A stretch of 64,000 nucleotides of DNA, from the NCBI GenBank assembly GCA_049322795.1, contig JBMOQH010000012.1:1-64000 (forward strand), written 5' to 3'. The notes beneath the pieces were generated by a model, which saw nothing but the letters and a program-made list of their open reading frames with translations, made no database searches and had not been told where the DNA came from. Shown here piece after piece: positions 33,801-42,732 of this stretch (the first letter of the stretch is position 1; every line of letters starts with the position of its first letter). A program made the position numbers and the translations under genes. This stretch comes from Immundisolibacter sp049322795. GTDB taxonomy: Bacteria; Pseudomonadota; Gammaproteobacteria; Immundisolibacterales; Immundisolibacteraceae.

Positions 33801-34805
33801 AGCATCGCGGATCTCCCGCTCGCCAGGCAGGAACACCAGGATGTCGCCCGGTCCCTCGGCGCCAAGTTCCGCGACGGCGGTGACGATGCCCTCGGCGAGC
33901 GTGCGGTCGGCCTCGTCCGGGTCGGGCGAGGTCAGCGGGCGATAACGTGTTTCGACCGTAAACCCGCGGCCCGACACCTCGATGACCGGCGCGCCGCCGA
34001 AGTGTCGGGCGAAGCGCTGCGGGTCGATGGTGGCCGAGGTGATGACGAGGCGCAGGTCCGGCCGGCGCGCCAGCAGGCGGTGCAGGTAGCCGAGCAGGAA
34101 GTCGATGTTCAGGCTGCGCTCGTGCGCCTCGTCGATGATCAGCGTGTCGTAGGTGAGCAGGTCGGGGTCGGATTCGGTGCGCGCCAGCAGCAGGCCGTCG
34201 GTCAGCACCTGGATGGCGGCGCTGTCGGCCACCGTGTCGTCGAAGCGCACGCTGTAGCCGACCGCGCCCGGCGCGCCGAGCTCCTGCGCCAGGCGCGCCG
34301 CCACGGCGCGGGCGGCGATGCGTCGCGGCTGCGTGTGGCCGATGCGTCCGTAAAGCCCGCGGCCAAGGTCAAGGCACAGCTTGGCCAGCTGCGTGGTCTT
34401 GCCGGAGCCGGTCTCGCCGCACACGACCAGTACTTGATGGCTTGCCAGCGCGGCCGCGATGTCCGGCAGATGCGCCGTGATCGGCAGCTCGGGCGGGAAT
34501 TCGATGGTGGCGGGACGCGCGGCGCGCCGCGCGGCGAGCACCGCGCCCGAGCGCGCGAGTTGCGCCTCGATGTCGGCGAGAAGACGGTCGGCCGGCTGGC
34601 CGCTGGCGAGGCGCCGTTGCAGCGTGGCGAGGCGTTTTCGCAGCGCCGGTCGGTCCGCCAGCAGGGCATCGTCCACCGCCGCCGAAAGCCGTTTGGACAG
34701 CTCGACCGGATCGACTTCGGGCGGGGGGTCTGGGGCGTTCACGGGGGCATCGGCGACTGGCCGCGGCAGCGTACCATAGCGGTCTTGCCCGCCCTTGAAG
34801 CGCAT
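30843..34805 (-). CDS. hrpA: ATP-dependent RNA helicase HrpA
   Basis: Up to 1320 residues, the length of E. coli HrpA. A DEAH-box helicase linked to mRNA processing and ribosome rescue. Visible motifs are Walker A GETGSGKTT (130-138), DEAH at 225-228, SAT at 257-259, the helicase C-domain (FLPGEREIRDATDALR, TNVAETSLTVPGIRYVID, QRAGRCGRLGPG), the winged-helix/ratchet part and the long HrpA-specific C-terminal domain. The first codon is uncertain: a GTG at 34742 (VNAPDPPPEVD) is also plausible, since the first 21 residues look unconserved. Confidence 0.95.
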   Translation of the reverse strand: MRFKGGQDRYGTLPRPVADAPVNAPDPPPEVDPVELSKRLSAAVDDALLADRPALRKRLATLQRRLASGQPADRLLADIEAQLARSGAVLAARRAARPATIEFPPELPITAHLPDIAAALASHQVLVVCGETGSGKTTQLAKLCLDLGRGLYGRIGHTQPRRIAARAVAARLAQELGAPGAVGYSVRFDDTVADSAAIQVLTDGLLLARTESDPDLLTYDTLIIDEAHERSLNIDFLLGYLHRLLARRPDLRLVITSATIDPQRFARHFGGAPVIEVSGRGFTVETRYRPLTSPDPDEADRTLAEGIVTAVAELGAEGPGDILVFLPGEREIRDATDALRAHGTAELDLLPLYARLSRAEQDRVFAPGRRRRVVLATNVAETSLTVPGIRYVIDSGLARVSRYNARSHVQRLGIEKISQASADQRAGRCGRLGPGVCIRLYAEDDHAARPAHTDPEIQRASLTGVLLRMHALRLGEAADFPFMDPPPRRHLRAAGQALFELGALDAAGALTDIGRQLARFPLDPTLGRMLIEAGRTGALREVRVIAAALAVQDPRERPLDQRQHADQVHRQFADERSDFLTLLNIQRAFEAEARHRSQAKLRAWCREHFLSYLRLREWRDVTGQLTELANGMGLRASSLDADYAAIHRALLAGLLGRIARRQDAPVGRTRGRQPRTLDGARGTQLAVFPGSPLAKKPPRWLMAAELVDTGRLYARTVAAIEPHWVEAAAAHLLRRDYSEPHWDAASRRPVAFERVTLFGLTLVSQRKIAYGAVDPVHARAIFIREALIDGALDADCPALADNRRRLAGLETLEAKLRRPLLIDEEALFALYDARLPADVWDAHRFGHWLRRQDADVLRLDDALLTTAPVAQISPADYPDRLAAGGALLPLHYRFEPGHDDDGITVRVPQGLLGRIDADVFDWLIPGWLAEKCTALIRSLPGALRRQFVPAPDAARRALARMEPGAGPLLPALARALSGLTGADCPPSAFDPQRLERHLRMRFEIVDDHGVPLGAGRDLAQLMARHGAREFSAPPAPLPHPLERDGITAWDFGALPPRVTLPGPGGALLLRCPALVDADDGCAVRLFDDEAAATAAHRDGVSALLVQALAAELPDAAALAPVAALYRRLGNPDALRRDLHRAVIASVWREPDSPRDGAAFERLASTLRERLPDAGARLTQAVADTLRQARDIGRELDRATTLALLEVAADLREQMGHLVHPGFIAQTPPQWLTELPRYLKAARLRLDQARLEPAAERAGRQSLQPLWQTFWQVYPTQVTPALTELRWLLEELRVALFAPALGTTEPVSVLRLQRLLAAASA

Positions 34806-34813
34806 TTCTGCTC

Positions 34814-35848
34814 GTGAAAAGGCCTCTGTCGATTGCCCGCGGGCTGCTGCTCGCGAGCCTTTTTGTCGGCGCCATGGGCGCCTCCGCCGCCGATCTGGAA
34901 GCGACCGCCGCGCCTGCCGGGAAAGGCCCTGTCGCGGCGTCTTCCGACACTCAGGCCGAGGCCGGTGACGCGGCCGCGCAGTACGCGCTGGGAGTTCGTT
35001 ACGCGCAGGGTGATGGCGTGGCGCGCGACGATGCGCTGGCCGCCAAATGGTTTGGTGCCGCCGCCGCGCAAGGCCATGTGCAGGCCGCGTACAACCTGGG
35101 CGTGCTGCTGGTGAACGGTCGCGGCGTGCCGCGTGATTACGCCGCCGCGCGCGGGCAGTTCGAAAAGGCCGCCGCCAGCGTGCCGTCCGCCGCCTACAAC
35201 CTCGGCGTGCTGTACGACCAGGGCATGGGCGTGGCGCCGGACGCCGCCCAGGCGCTCGCCTGGTACCGCAAGGCCGCCGAGGCCGGGCACGCCGGCGCGC
35301 AGTACACGCTGGGGCAGATGTATTACGAGGGCATCGGCGTCGAGGCCAGCGACGCGCAGGCCCTGCACTGGTTCACCGCGGCGGCCGGGCAGGGCCACCG
35401 CGAGGCGCAGTACAACCTCGGCGTGATGGCCTACGTGGGCGCCGGCATGGCGGCGGACTTCGCGAAGGCGGCCGACTGGTATCGCAAGGCCGCCGAGCAG
35501 GGCGACCCGCTGGCTGCGTTCAACCTCGGCCGCATGTACCACCAGGGCGAGGGCGTGCCGCGGGACGATGCGCAGTCTGTGCACTGGTACCGGCAGGCCG
35601 CCGCCCGCGGCGATGCCTTCGCCCTCAACAATCTGGGCTTCATGCTGTTCAACGGCTTGGGCGTGACGGCCGACCCGGTGCGGGCGTATGCACTGTTCAA
35701 GCTCGCCGCGGCGCGCGACAACGCCAACGCCGGCAAGGCGCTGGAACTGCTCAAGCCCAAGCTTGGCAACGAGGAAGTCGCCCGCGGCGAAAAGCTCGCG
35801 GGCGAGTGGGATGCGGCGCTCAAGGCGCGGCAGACGCCGTCGTTCTGA
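34814..35848 (+). CDS. Secreted Sel1-repeat (TPR-like) protein
   Basis: 344 residues from a GTG start. The N-terminal signal peptide runs through LLLASLFVGAMGASA. It is followed by about seven Sel1-like repeats with the pattern A-x-Y-x-L-G-x-x-Y-x-x-G-x-G-V-x-x-D-x-x-x-A. Such periplasmic proteins act as scaffolds for protein-protein contacts; the partner is unknown. It diverges from hrpA with only 8 bases between the outer start codons, so the promoters overlap the coding ends (or the hrpA start is the later GTG). Confidence 0.87.
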   Translation: MKRPLSIARGLLLASLFVGAMGASAADLEATAAPAGKGPVAASSDTQAEAGDAAAQYALGVRYAQGDGVARDDALAAKWFGAAAAQGHVQAAYNLGVLLVNGRGVPRDYAAARGQFEKAAASVPSAAYNLGVLYDQGMGVAPDAAQALAWYRKAAEAGHAGAQYTLGQMYYEGIGVEASDAQALHWFTAAAGQGHREAQYNLGVMAYVGAGMAADFAKAADWYRKAAEQGDPLAAFNLGRMYHQGEGVPRDDAQSVHWYRQAAARGDAFALNNLGFMLFNGLGVTADPVRAYALFKLAAARDNANAGKALELLKPKLGNEEVARGEKLAGEWDAALKARQTPSF

Positions 35849-35918
35849 AGCGGCGCACGAGGCGCTGATTGATGGTGCGCATCGTGGGCACGTGCCGCGA
35901 CGCGGCGTTGATCCGGGC

Positions 35919-37178
35919 TCAGCGCGTCCGGTCCGCCGGCACCGTGAGCAGCAGCGCGAGGCCGGCGACCCACAGGCCGAGAATCACCGTCATGCCGACG
36001 CGCTGGCTGCCCGACGCGAGCGTCGCCATGCCGACCAGCATCGGCCCGAGAAACGCCGTCGCCTTGCCGGACAGCGTGAACAGCCCGAACAGCTGATTGC
36101 GCTGCTCCGGCGGCGCCATGTGCGCCAGCAGCGAGCGGCTGGCCGCCTGCGCCGGCCCCACGAACACTCCAAGTGCCAGTCCGGCCGCCCAGAAGCCGGC
36201 TGCGGTCGGCGCCAGCAGCGCACCCGCTCCGCACACGAGCAGCGCCACGAGCGCAATGACGATGGTGCGCCGGCTGCCGATGCGGTCGTCGAGGTGCGCG
36301 AACGCCACGGCGCCGATCCCGGCCGTCACGTTCAGACCGATGCCAAAGGCCAGCACCTGCGATTCGCTCATGGCAAAGGTGCCGGCCGCGTACACGCCGC
36401 CGAAGGCGAACAGCGTGGCGAGCCCGTCCGTGTACAGCATGCGCGCGACCAGAAACCGCAGCAGCGGCCCCTGGCGCGGCAGCCCGCGCAGCGTGCCCGA
36501 CAGATCGCGAAGACTCGCCCCGAGCTCGAAGCGGCCGACCGTGTCGCGGCCCGGCAGTCGGGCGGTCAGCAGCGGCAGCGCGAACAGCGCGAACCACACC
36601 GCCGTCAGCACGAAGGTGGCGCGCACGTGGCTGGCATCCTCGCGCGGCAGACTCAGCCAGGCGCCGTCCCGCACCAGGCCGAACAGCGCCAGCAGCAGGC
36701 ACAGCAGCCCGCCCGCATAGCCAAAACCCCAGCCCCAGCCGGACCAGCGGCCGATCTGATCCGGCGGCGCCAGGCGCGGCAGCAGCGCGTTGTAGAACAC
36801 GCTGGCGAGCTCGATGCCGATGGTCGCCACGCCGACCAGCAGCAGGGCGCTCAGCACGTTCGGCGAGTGCGGCGTCACCCACCACAGCGCCGCGGTCGGC
36901 AGCACGCACAGCGCCGTGGTGGCCGCCAGCCAGCGCCGCTGGCCGCCGCCGTGATCGGCAATGGCGCCCACCACCGGCCCCAGCAGCGCCACGGCGAGGC
37001 CGGCCAGACCCACCGCCAGCCCCCACTGAGCGGCGCCGGTGACCGGGTCCGCCGCCACCTGACGCGTGAAGTAGGCCGCGAACACGAAGGTCTCGATCAC
37101 GGTCGGAAACGCGCTGTTGGCAAAGTCGTAGGACGCCCAGCGCCACAGCAGGCCGTTTCGCGTCGGCGCCGTGCTCAC
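35919..37178 (-). CDS. UMF1-family MFS transporter
   Basis: 419 residues from a GTG start, about twelve hydrophobic segments. WRWASYDFANSAFPTVIETF is the hallmark of the UMF1/Atg22-like branch of the major facilitator superfamily, and GPVVGAIADHGG and LFGLFTLSGKATAFLGP fit the family. The substrate is not known; relatives are annotated as permeases or amino-acid effluxers. The ATG at 37232 gives a longer N-terminus that lacks similarity and would run close to the divergent hydrolase start. Confidence 0.87.
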   Translation of the reverse strand: MSTAPTRNGLLWRWASYDFANSAFPTVIETFVFAAYFTRQVAADPVTGAAQWGLAVGLAGLAVALLGPVVGAIADHGGGQRRWLAATTALCVLPTAALWWVTPHSPNVLSALLLVGVATIGIELASVFYNALLPRLAPPDQIGRWSGWGWGFGYAGGLLCLLLALFGLVRDGAWLSLPREDASHVRATFVLTAVWFALFALPLLTARLPGRDTVGRFELGASLRDLSGTLRGLPRQGPLLRFLVARMLYTDGLATLFAFGGVYAAGTFAMSESQVLAFGIGLNVTAGIGAVAFAHLDDRIGSRRTIVIALVALLVCGAGALLAPTAAGFWAAGLALGVFVGPAQAASRSLLAHMAPPEQRNQLFGLFTLSGKATAFLGPMLVGMATLASGSQRVGMTVILGLWVAGLALLLTVPADRTR

Positions 37179-37261
37179 CGGCCGGGTCCTGCCGGCGCCG
37201 CTATCATTGCGGGCTCGTGCCCAGTGACACACGCATTGCCGCCCACCGTGAGGAGCCTCCC

Positions 37262-38107
37262 GTGAGTACGTCCGTCGTCGAAAAGAAGATCCAGTCCGGC
37301 GCCATCACCAGCCACGTGCTGCTGGCGGGTGACCCCAAGAATCCGCCGGCCATCCTGCTGCACGGCGCCGGTCCCGGCGCCACCGCGGCGTCCAACTGGC
37401 TGCGCTGCGCGCCGGATCTGGCGAAGCACTACTACGTGATCGCCCCGGACCTGGTCGGCTTTGGCCAGACCGAACTGCCGGCCGAGCTGCCGACGCACAT
37501 TCTGGGCTGGATCGGCGCCCGCGTGGAGCAGATGCTGGGCGTGATGGACACGCTGGGCGTCGGGCGCGCGCACGTGGTCGGCAACTCCATGGGCGGCGCG
37601 CTCGCCCTGCACGCGCTGGTGCAGGCGCCGCAGCGCTTCGACAAGGTGCTGCTGATGGGCGCCATCGGCGCGCCGTTCGAGTACACGTGGGAAATGAAGC
37701 GCCTGCTGATGTTCTACAAGGACCCGCGGCCGTCGCGTTACAAGGAAGTGATCGAGAGCTTCGTGCACGATCCCGCCGCCGTGCCGGGCCTGGACGCGAT
37801 CATCGAGCAGCGTTACGCGGTGGCCATGGACCCCAAGACGCGCGAGATGACCAACCTGCTGTTCGAGGCGCAGGCGGCCGGCATGAACGACCTGACCGTG
37901 CCGGAAACCCAGCTCTCGCGCCTGCCGCACGAGGTGCTGCTGGTGCACGGCCGCCAGGACCGCATCGTGCCGCTCGACACCAGCCTCTACTTCATGCAGC
38001 ACCTGAAGCACGCCGAGCTGGTGGTGCTGGACCGCTGCGGCCACTGGGCGCAGACCCAGCGCTGGGACGCCATGTACCCGCTCATCGTCAAGCACTTCGG
38101 CGGCTGA
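37262..38107 (+). CDS. Alpha/beta-hydrolase, meta-cleavage-product hydrolase type
   Basis: 281 residues from a GTG preceded by GAGGAGCCTCCC. Catalytic triad: Ser109 in GNSMGG, Asp233 in HGRQDRIVPLD and His261 in DRCGHWAQ. The oxyanion region LHGAGPGATAASNW is typical of C-C hydrolases such as XylF, TodF and BphD, which split meta-cleavage products into a hydroxy-dienoate and an acid. The hydratase gene follows after 4 bases, the classic lower-pathway order. Its upstream ring-cleaving partner may be the extradiol dioxygenase at 13.6 kb. Confidence 0.9.
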   Translation: MSTSVVEKKIQSGAITSHVLLAGDPKNPPAILLHGAGPGATAASNWLRCAPDLAKHYYVIAPDLVGFGQTELPAELPTHILGWIGARVEQMLGVMDTLGVGRAHVVGNSMGGALALHALVQAPQRFDKVLLMGAIGAPFEYTWEMKRLLMFYKDPRPSRYKEVIESFVHDPAAVPGLDAIIEQRYAVAMDPKTREMTNLLFEAQAAGMNDLTVPETQLSRLPHEVLLVHGRQDRIVPLDTSLYFMQHLKHAELVVLDRCGHWAQTQRWDAMYPLIVKHFGG

Positions 38108-38111
38108 GGCG

Positions 38112-38930
38112 GTGACGCGGACCCTGGACGAGGCGGCGGTGCAAGGCATCGCCGCCGAACTGGAAGCGGCCGAGCGCACGCGCCGGCCGCGCCGGCAGCT
38201 GAAGCGCGATTTCCCGGACATCACCCTCGACGACAGCTACGCCATCCAGGCCGCCTGGATGGCGCACAAGGCAGCGTCCGGGCGGCGCCTGCTGGGGCGC
38301 AAGATCGGCCTCACCTCGCGCGCCATGCAGCAGGCCTTCGGCATCACCGAGCCGGATTACGGCACGCTGCTCGACGACATGTTGTTCGCAGACGGGGCGG
38401 TGATTCCCGGCGACCGCTTCATCGTGCCGATGGTGGAAGTGGAGCTCGCCTTCGTGCTGGGTCGCCCGCTGGCCGGCGAGACGGTCGGCGTCACCGATGT
38501 GCTGGCGGCCACCGACTACGTGCAGCCGGCCATCGAGATCATCGACGCGCGCACCGAGCGCGTGGATGCCGAAACCGGCCAGCGCCGCGGCGTGCTGGAC
38601 ACCATCGCCGACAATGCCGCGAGCGCCGGCGTGGTGCTGGCCGGCCGCCCCGTGCGCCCGCAGGACATCGACCTGCGCTGGGCCGGCGCCGTGCTGTACC
38701 GCAACGGCGTGGTCGAGGAAACCGGCCTCGCCGCTGGCGTGCTGGGCCACCCCGCCGCCGGCATCGCCTGGCTCGCCCAGCGCTTCGCCCGTCACGGCGT
38801 GGCGCTCGAGGCGGGGCAGGTCATCCTGGCCGGTTCCTTCACCCGCGCCATGCCCGTCACGCCGGGCGACGTATTCCATGCGGATTACGGGCGGCTCGGG
38901 AGTTTCGGGTTCTCGTTCGGCCGGGTGTGA
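38112..38930 (+). CDS. 2-Oxo-4-pentenoate/2-oxo-hept-4-ene-1,7-dioate hydratase family protein
   Basis: 272 residues from a GTG start, MhpD/HpaH family. Metal ligands Glu109 and Glu111 (MVEVELAFVLG) and Glu142 (AIEIID) match the positions 106, 108 and 139 of MhpD; LGRKIGLTSRAMQ is a family signature. It adds water to the 2-hydroxy-dienoate released by the hydrolase just upstream. The next enzymes (4-hydroxy-2-oxo-acid aldolase, aldehyde dehydrogenase) are not in this window. The 140 bases after it hold no recognised feature. Confidence 0.9.
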   Translation: MTRTLDEAAVQGIAAELEAAERTRRPRRQLKRDFPDITLDDSYAIQAAWMAHKAASGRRLLGRKIGLTSRAMQQAFGITEPDYGTLLDDMLFADGAVIPGDRFIVPMVEVELAFVLGRPLAGETVGVTDVLAATDYVQPAIEIIDARTERVDAETGQRRGVLDTIADNAASAGVVLAGRPVRPQDIDLRWAGAVLYRNGVVEETGLAAGVLGHPAAGIAWLAQRFARHGVALEAGQVILAGSFTRAMPVTPGDVFHADYGRLGSFGFSFGRV

Positions 38931-39070
38931 GCCGGGGCCTTTCGGCCCAGGATTCGGGCGCAGGTCGCACTCCCGTGCGATCGGGAGTGGACCTTGGCCG
39001 GCGCTGAACCGTGGAGTGATGCCCCTGCCGCTAACGCAGGAGCTGGGGCCATTCGCGCCCAGCGTCGCCG

Positions 39071-41986
39071 TTACAGACGCACCGCCGTGAGCCCGAGATC
39101 CCCGGCCTTGTCGAGCGCCGCCGGGCTGGTTACCACGGCCGTGTTGGCGCGTTCCGGTTTCAGATAGGTGGTGGCGACGCGGCGCAGGTCGTCCAGCGTC
39201 ACGCCGAGCACCGCCAGGCGGTACTGGCGCCGCGCCTCGGCACTGCGGCCGAACAGATCGGCATGAAACGCCCGGCGCGCCTCGCCGGCCGGCGAGCCGG
39301 GGCGGTCGATGCCGCCGATGACGCCGAGAATCGCTTCCTCCACCGCCTGCGGCGGGTGGTCCCCGTTATGCAGCCAGTCGAGCGCGCGGTCGAAATCGGC
39401 CAGCGTGTCCGCCAGGCGCGGGTCGCGGTAGCTGTAGAAGCGGAAGGCGCCGCTGTCGGCATCAAAGCCGGCGCCGCCGCCATACGCGCCGCCTTTCTCG
39501 CGGATGGCGGTGTGCAGAAAGCCGTTGCGCAAATACCCGCCCAGCACCGCCAGCACCGGGGCGTCCGGGTGGCCCCAGGCCACGGTGGGGTAGGCGCGGG
39601 CGCAGAAGTTGACCTGGGTGTTGGTGGTCCAGGCTTCGGCCACGCGGCCGCCGGCCGGTGCAAGCGCGAACCGCGCCTCGGCGGCTGCCGGCGCGGCGCC
39701 GGTGTCCTGCCACACCTGCGCCAGGCGCACGGCGATGTCGGGTTGCTGTTCGTCCTCGGCCACGATCATGAACTGCAGCGGTGCCGCGGCAAGGCGCGCG
39801 CGCAGCGCCGCCAGGCGTTCCGCCAGGCGTTGGAGCGTGGCGGGGTCGTCGAGGCTGTCGTCCAGCGCCTTGATGGCCTTGATGCCGGCCAGGCCCGACC
39901 ATTGATGCGCGAGCCGCGCGACCGGCGTCATGCCGGCGCTGGCGGCGGCCATGGCGAGCGCGTGGCCGTTGCCGGTGACCGAGTTCTCGTCGCCCATGCG
40001 GATTTGGGCGACCAGTTCGCGCAGGCGGTCGAGTTCGTCGAAGCGCGCGGTGTGCAGGGTTTCGTGCAGCAGCTTGGACAGCGCGCCGTGGTTGCGGGCG
40101 AGCGCCTTGCCGGAGACCACGAACAGGCCGCGGCTTTGCAGGTTGTCCGCCGCCAGCGCGCCGACGCTGGCGCTGGCGCCGATGCCGCCGGTGAGCGCCG
40201 CCTGCAGGGCCTGCGTTTGCGTGTAGTCACGCCCGGCGGCACCGACCTCGCTGATGGTCTCGGCCAGCAGCGGCAGCAGGGCGAGTTCGTCGTCGTCGAG
40301 CGGCGGCAGGTCGATCACCAGCTGCTGGTAGACCAGACCGTTGGTGGGCTGGTCGTACCAGGCCACCGGCAGGCCGACCACCGGCTCGTGCACGGCCTGT
40401 GGAATCTTGAGCGCCACGGGCACGTCGTCCAGCGTGACGCGCGGCAGAATGTCGGGGTCGTCCTGCTGCGCCTGGCGCGCCTGCAGGGCCTTGGCCTGCT
40501 CGATGATGCGCTGGCGCTCGGTGTCGTCGAGCGCGGCCCGGATGCCGGCCAGGCGCGCCTGCTCGGCGGCGCGCTCGCGCTCGGCCTGGGTGGCGTCGGG
40601 CTTCATGGTCAGGCGCACGCGGTGCGGGTTGTCCAGCAGCCAGCGGCGGACCTCGTTCTGCACGAAGCCGGGCTCGGCCGCGGCGGCGCGCAGGCGCTCA
40701 AGCGCGGCGTCGATGGCCAGCGCCTGCACCGGGTCGCCGTGGTGCACGGCCTGCGGCAGGGCGTTCATGATCAGCTGCAGGCCATAGGGGTAGCGGTCGC
40801 CGCCGATCTCGCGCCGGCCAAGTTCGATCTGGTGCAGCATGGCCTCGACCTGCTCGGCCGGCACGCCGGTTTTGGCCACCTCGGCCAGCACGCCGAGCAC
40901 CAGCTGTTCCACCGCCTCGGCGTGTTCCGGCTCCGAGCCCTCCACGCCGGCCGCGAACAGCAGCTCGCGCGCGGAATCGTCGAGGCCGCACAGCGGCGAG
41001 GGCGCGCTGCCGAGGGGCGTCGTTTCCAGCGCGTGCATGAGCGGCGAGGACGAGTTGTCGAGCAGCAGGCGCGACAGCAGGTTCAGGCGCAGCACCTGGT
41101 CGAGATCGGTCAGGTCGCCGAGCAGCCAGCCGAGCACGATGTGCGTCTTGCGGGCGGTGTCGCCGTCCTCGGCGGTGTAGGTTTCCTCGACCACGCGCGG
41201 GGCGGCGTAACGCTGCTCGGGCGGCACACGCAGGTCGATGTCCAGGCGCTGGAAGTGCCGCAGCACGCGGTCTTCCATGATGGCCTGGTGCTCGGCGGCC
41301 GGGATGTCGCCGTAGGTGAAGAACGTGGCGTTGCTCGGGTGGTAGTGGCGCGCGTGGAAGGCCTTGAGCTGCTCGTAGCTCAGGTCCGGGATGTGCGCCG
41401 GATCGCCACCCGAGTTGTGGTGGTAGGTGGTGGTCGGGTAGACCTCGCGCGCCAGCGTCTGCCACAGCGCGGACACCGGCGCGCTCATGGCGCCTTTCAT
41501 CTCGTTGAACACCACGCCCTTGAAGGTGAGTTCGGCGTCCGGACTGTCGGCCTCGGCGAACTCGAGCCGATGGCCTTCCTGGGCGAAGTCGAGCGGGTCG
41601 AGCGTGGGGAAGAACGCCGCGTCCAGGTACACGTCCAGCAGGTTGAAGAAATCCTTGCGGTTCTGGCTGGCGAACGGGTAGGCGGTCCAGTCGCTGGCCG
41701 TCATCGCGTTCATAAAGGTGTTCAGCGAGCGGCGCAGCATCAGGAAGAACGGGTCGCGCACCGGGTAGTGGCGGCTGCCGCACAGGGCGGTGTGCTCCAG
41801 GATGTGGGCGACGCCGGTCGAGTCCTGCGGCACGGTGAGAAAGGCCACCAGAAAGGCGTTGTTGTCGTCGGCGGCGGCGAGGTGGATGTGCCGCGCGCCG
41901 GTGACGCGGTGGCGGTATTCCTCGACCGTCAGGTTGAGCGCGGACACGCGCTCGTTGCGGACGGATTCGAAAGCGGGATGGGTCAT
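39071..41986 (-). CDS. M16C zinc metalloprotease (presequence-protease/PreP-like)
   Basis: 971 residues, the full length of the M16C group. The inverted zinc motif H-x-x-E-H is HILEH at 61-65 (GVAHILEHTALCGS), with the third ligand expected in the following helix. LRRSLNTFMNAMTASDWTAYPFAS and KGVVFNEMKGAMS are typical of PreP/insulinase-like proteases. It degrades short peptides in an enclosed chamber. No export signal is visible, so it is probably cytoplasmic. Monocistronic. Confidence 0.93.
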   Translation of the reverse strand: MTHPAFESVRNERVSALNLTVEEYRHRVTGARHIHLAAADDNNAFLVAFLTVPQDSTGVAHILEHTALCGSRHYPVRDPFFLMLRRSLNTFMNAMTASDWTAYPFASQNRKDFFNLLDVYLDAAFFPTLDPLDFAQEGHRLEFAEADSPDAELTFKGVVFNEMKGAMSAPVSALWQTLAREVYPTTTYHHNSGGDPAHIPDLSYEQLKAFHARHYHPSNATFFTYGDIPAAEHQAIMEDRVLRHFQRLDIDLRVPPEQRYAAPRVVEETYTAEDGDTARKTHIVLGWLLGDLTDLDQVLRLNLLSRLLLDNSSSPLMHALETTPLGSAPSPLCGLDDSARELLFAAGVEGSEPEHAEAVEQLVLGVLAEVAKTGVPAEQVEAMLHQIELGRREIGGDRYPYGLQLIMNALPQAVHHGDPVQALAIDAALERLRAAAAEPGFVQNEVRRWLLDNPHRVRLTMKPDATQAERERAAEQARLAGIRAALDDTERQRIIEQAKALQARQAQQDDPDILPRVTLDDVPVALKIPQAVHEPVVGLPVAWYDQPTNGLVYQQLVIDLPPLDDDELALLPLLAETISEVGAAGRDYTQTQALQAALTGGIGASASVGALAADNLQSRGLFVVSGKALARNHGALSKLLHETLHTARFDELDRLRELVAQIRMGDENSVTGNGHALAMAAASAGMTPVARLAHQWSGLAGIKAIKALDDSLDDPATLQRLAERLAALRARLAAAPLQFMIVAEDEQQPDIAVRLAQVWQDTGAAPAAAEARFALAPAGGRVAEAWTTNTQVNFCARAYPTVAWGHPDAPVLAVLGGYLRNGFLHTAIREKGGAYGGGAGFDADSGAFRFYSYRDPRLADTLADFDRALDWLHNGDHPPQAVEEAILGVIGGIDRPGSPAGEARRAFHADLFGRSAEARRQYRLAVLGVTLDDLRRVATTYLKPERANTAVVTSPAALDKAGDLGLTAVRL

Positions 41987-42113
41987 GGTGTGGCGGGTGC
42001 GTGGGGGCGGGCGGATGCGGTCAGTTTACCGCCCGCCGCTGGTGCTCATGGCAAGGCGCGGGCGCCATCGCCACGCTGCGGGCGACGGCGCCGTTGCCGT
42101 TGCCGGCTGGCGC

Positions 42114-42533
42114 TTACTCGCTGGGAATCGTTTTGAAGCTGCGCACGAAGGCGTCGGTCTGGAAGCTGCCGTCGGTGCGCTGCGGGGCGATGCGGGATGC
42201 CTGCACCCGAAACGGTGCACTGCCGCCGGGCGGGACGGTGAGGTCGAGCGGGTAGGTGTCGATCCAGCCCGGATCGTCGGCGCCGGGCTTGGTCTCGTTG
42301 GCCCACAGCCAGCGGTGACGAACCACCAGCTCGGCGGCGATGACCATGGCGTCGGTGTTGTTGACGATTTGCCCCTGCACTTCGGGGCCCATCGTTTGCA
42401 CGCTCTGCGCGTATACCGCGGCGGCTGGCTGCGTGGTGACGCGGGTTTCGGCCAGGACCGGCAATGCAAGCGCGGTGGCGGTGACAAGCGCGGCGGCCTG
42501 CGAGAGCTTCCGGATGGAACGTGACATGGGCAT
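42114..42533 (-). CDS. Small secreted protein, unknown function
   Basis: 139 residues. The start ATG was chosen because AAGGAGCGACCC lies directly upstream; it leaves a good Sec signal peptide (LSQAAALVTATALALPVLAET). The mature part contains GPEVQGQIVNNTDAMVIAAEL and LTVPPGGSAPFRVQASR, reminiscent of a beta-sandwich with a solvent-exposed FxxDAFVRSFKT end. I do not recognise the family. It sits between the M16 protease and hcp on the same strand. Confidence 0.65.
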   Translation of the reverse strand: MPMSRSIRKLSQAAALVTATALALPVLAETRVTTQPAAAVYAQSVQTMGPEVQGQIVNNTDAMVIAAELVVRHRWLWANETKPGADDPGWIDTYPLDLTVPPGGSAPFRVQASRIAPQRTDGSFQTDAFVRSFKTIPSE

Positions 42534-42664
42534 GGGTCGCTCCTTGATGCTTGAAGACGCAGGGGGTTCGACCGCGCTTGTCGCGCTCGGGTTCGGCACA
42601 TGCCCGTCGAGCCGTCGGCGCGGCGGGGAGCCCCGGGCAGCTCGCCTCGGCGTTGGTGTGGGAA

Positions 42665-42718
42665 AACGGGGCGGGCGGCAAGCCGCCGGGGCTGTTCCCG
42701 GGCACTTGCCGCCCGCCC
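42665..42718 (-). terminator. Terminator-like hairpin downstream of hcp
   Basis: On the minus strand GGCGGGCGGCAAG pairs exactly with CTTGCCGCCCGCC across a 22-base loop and is followed by CGTTTTCCC. It starts 15 bases after the hcp stop codon. Confidence 0.65.
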
Positions 42719-42732
42719 GTGCGGCCGCTGGG

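Noticed and set aside
31389..34817. 1142-codon open frame on the plus strand opposite hrpA
   Set aside because: Shadow of hrpA, which carries all helicase motifs; the plus frame has low-complexity, Arg/Ala/Gly-rich sequence.
39263..42136. 957-codon open frame on the plus strand opposite the M16 protease
   Set aside because: High-GC shadow frame. The minus strand encodes a full-length protease with its zinc motif; the plus product is Arg/Gly/Val-rich with no family pattern.
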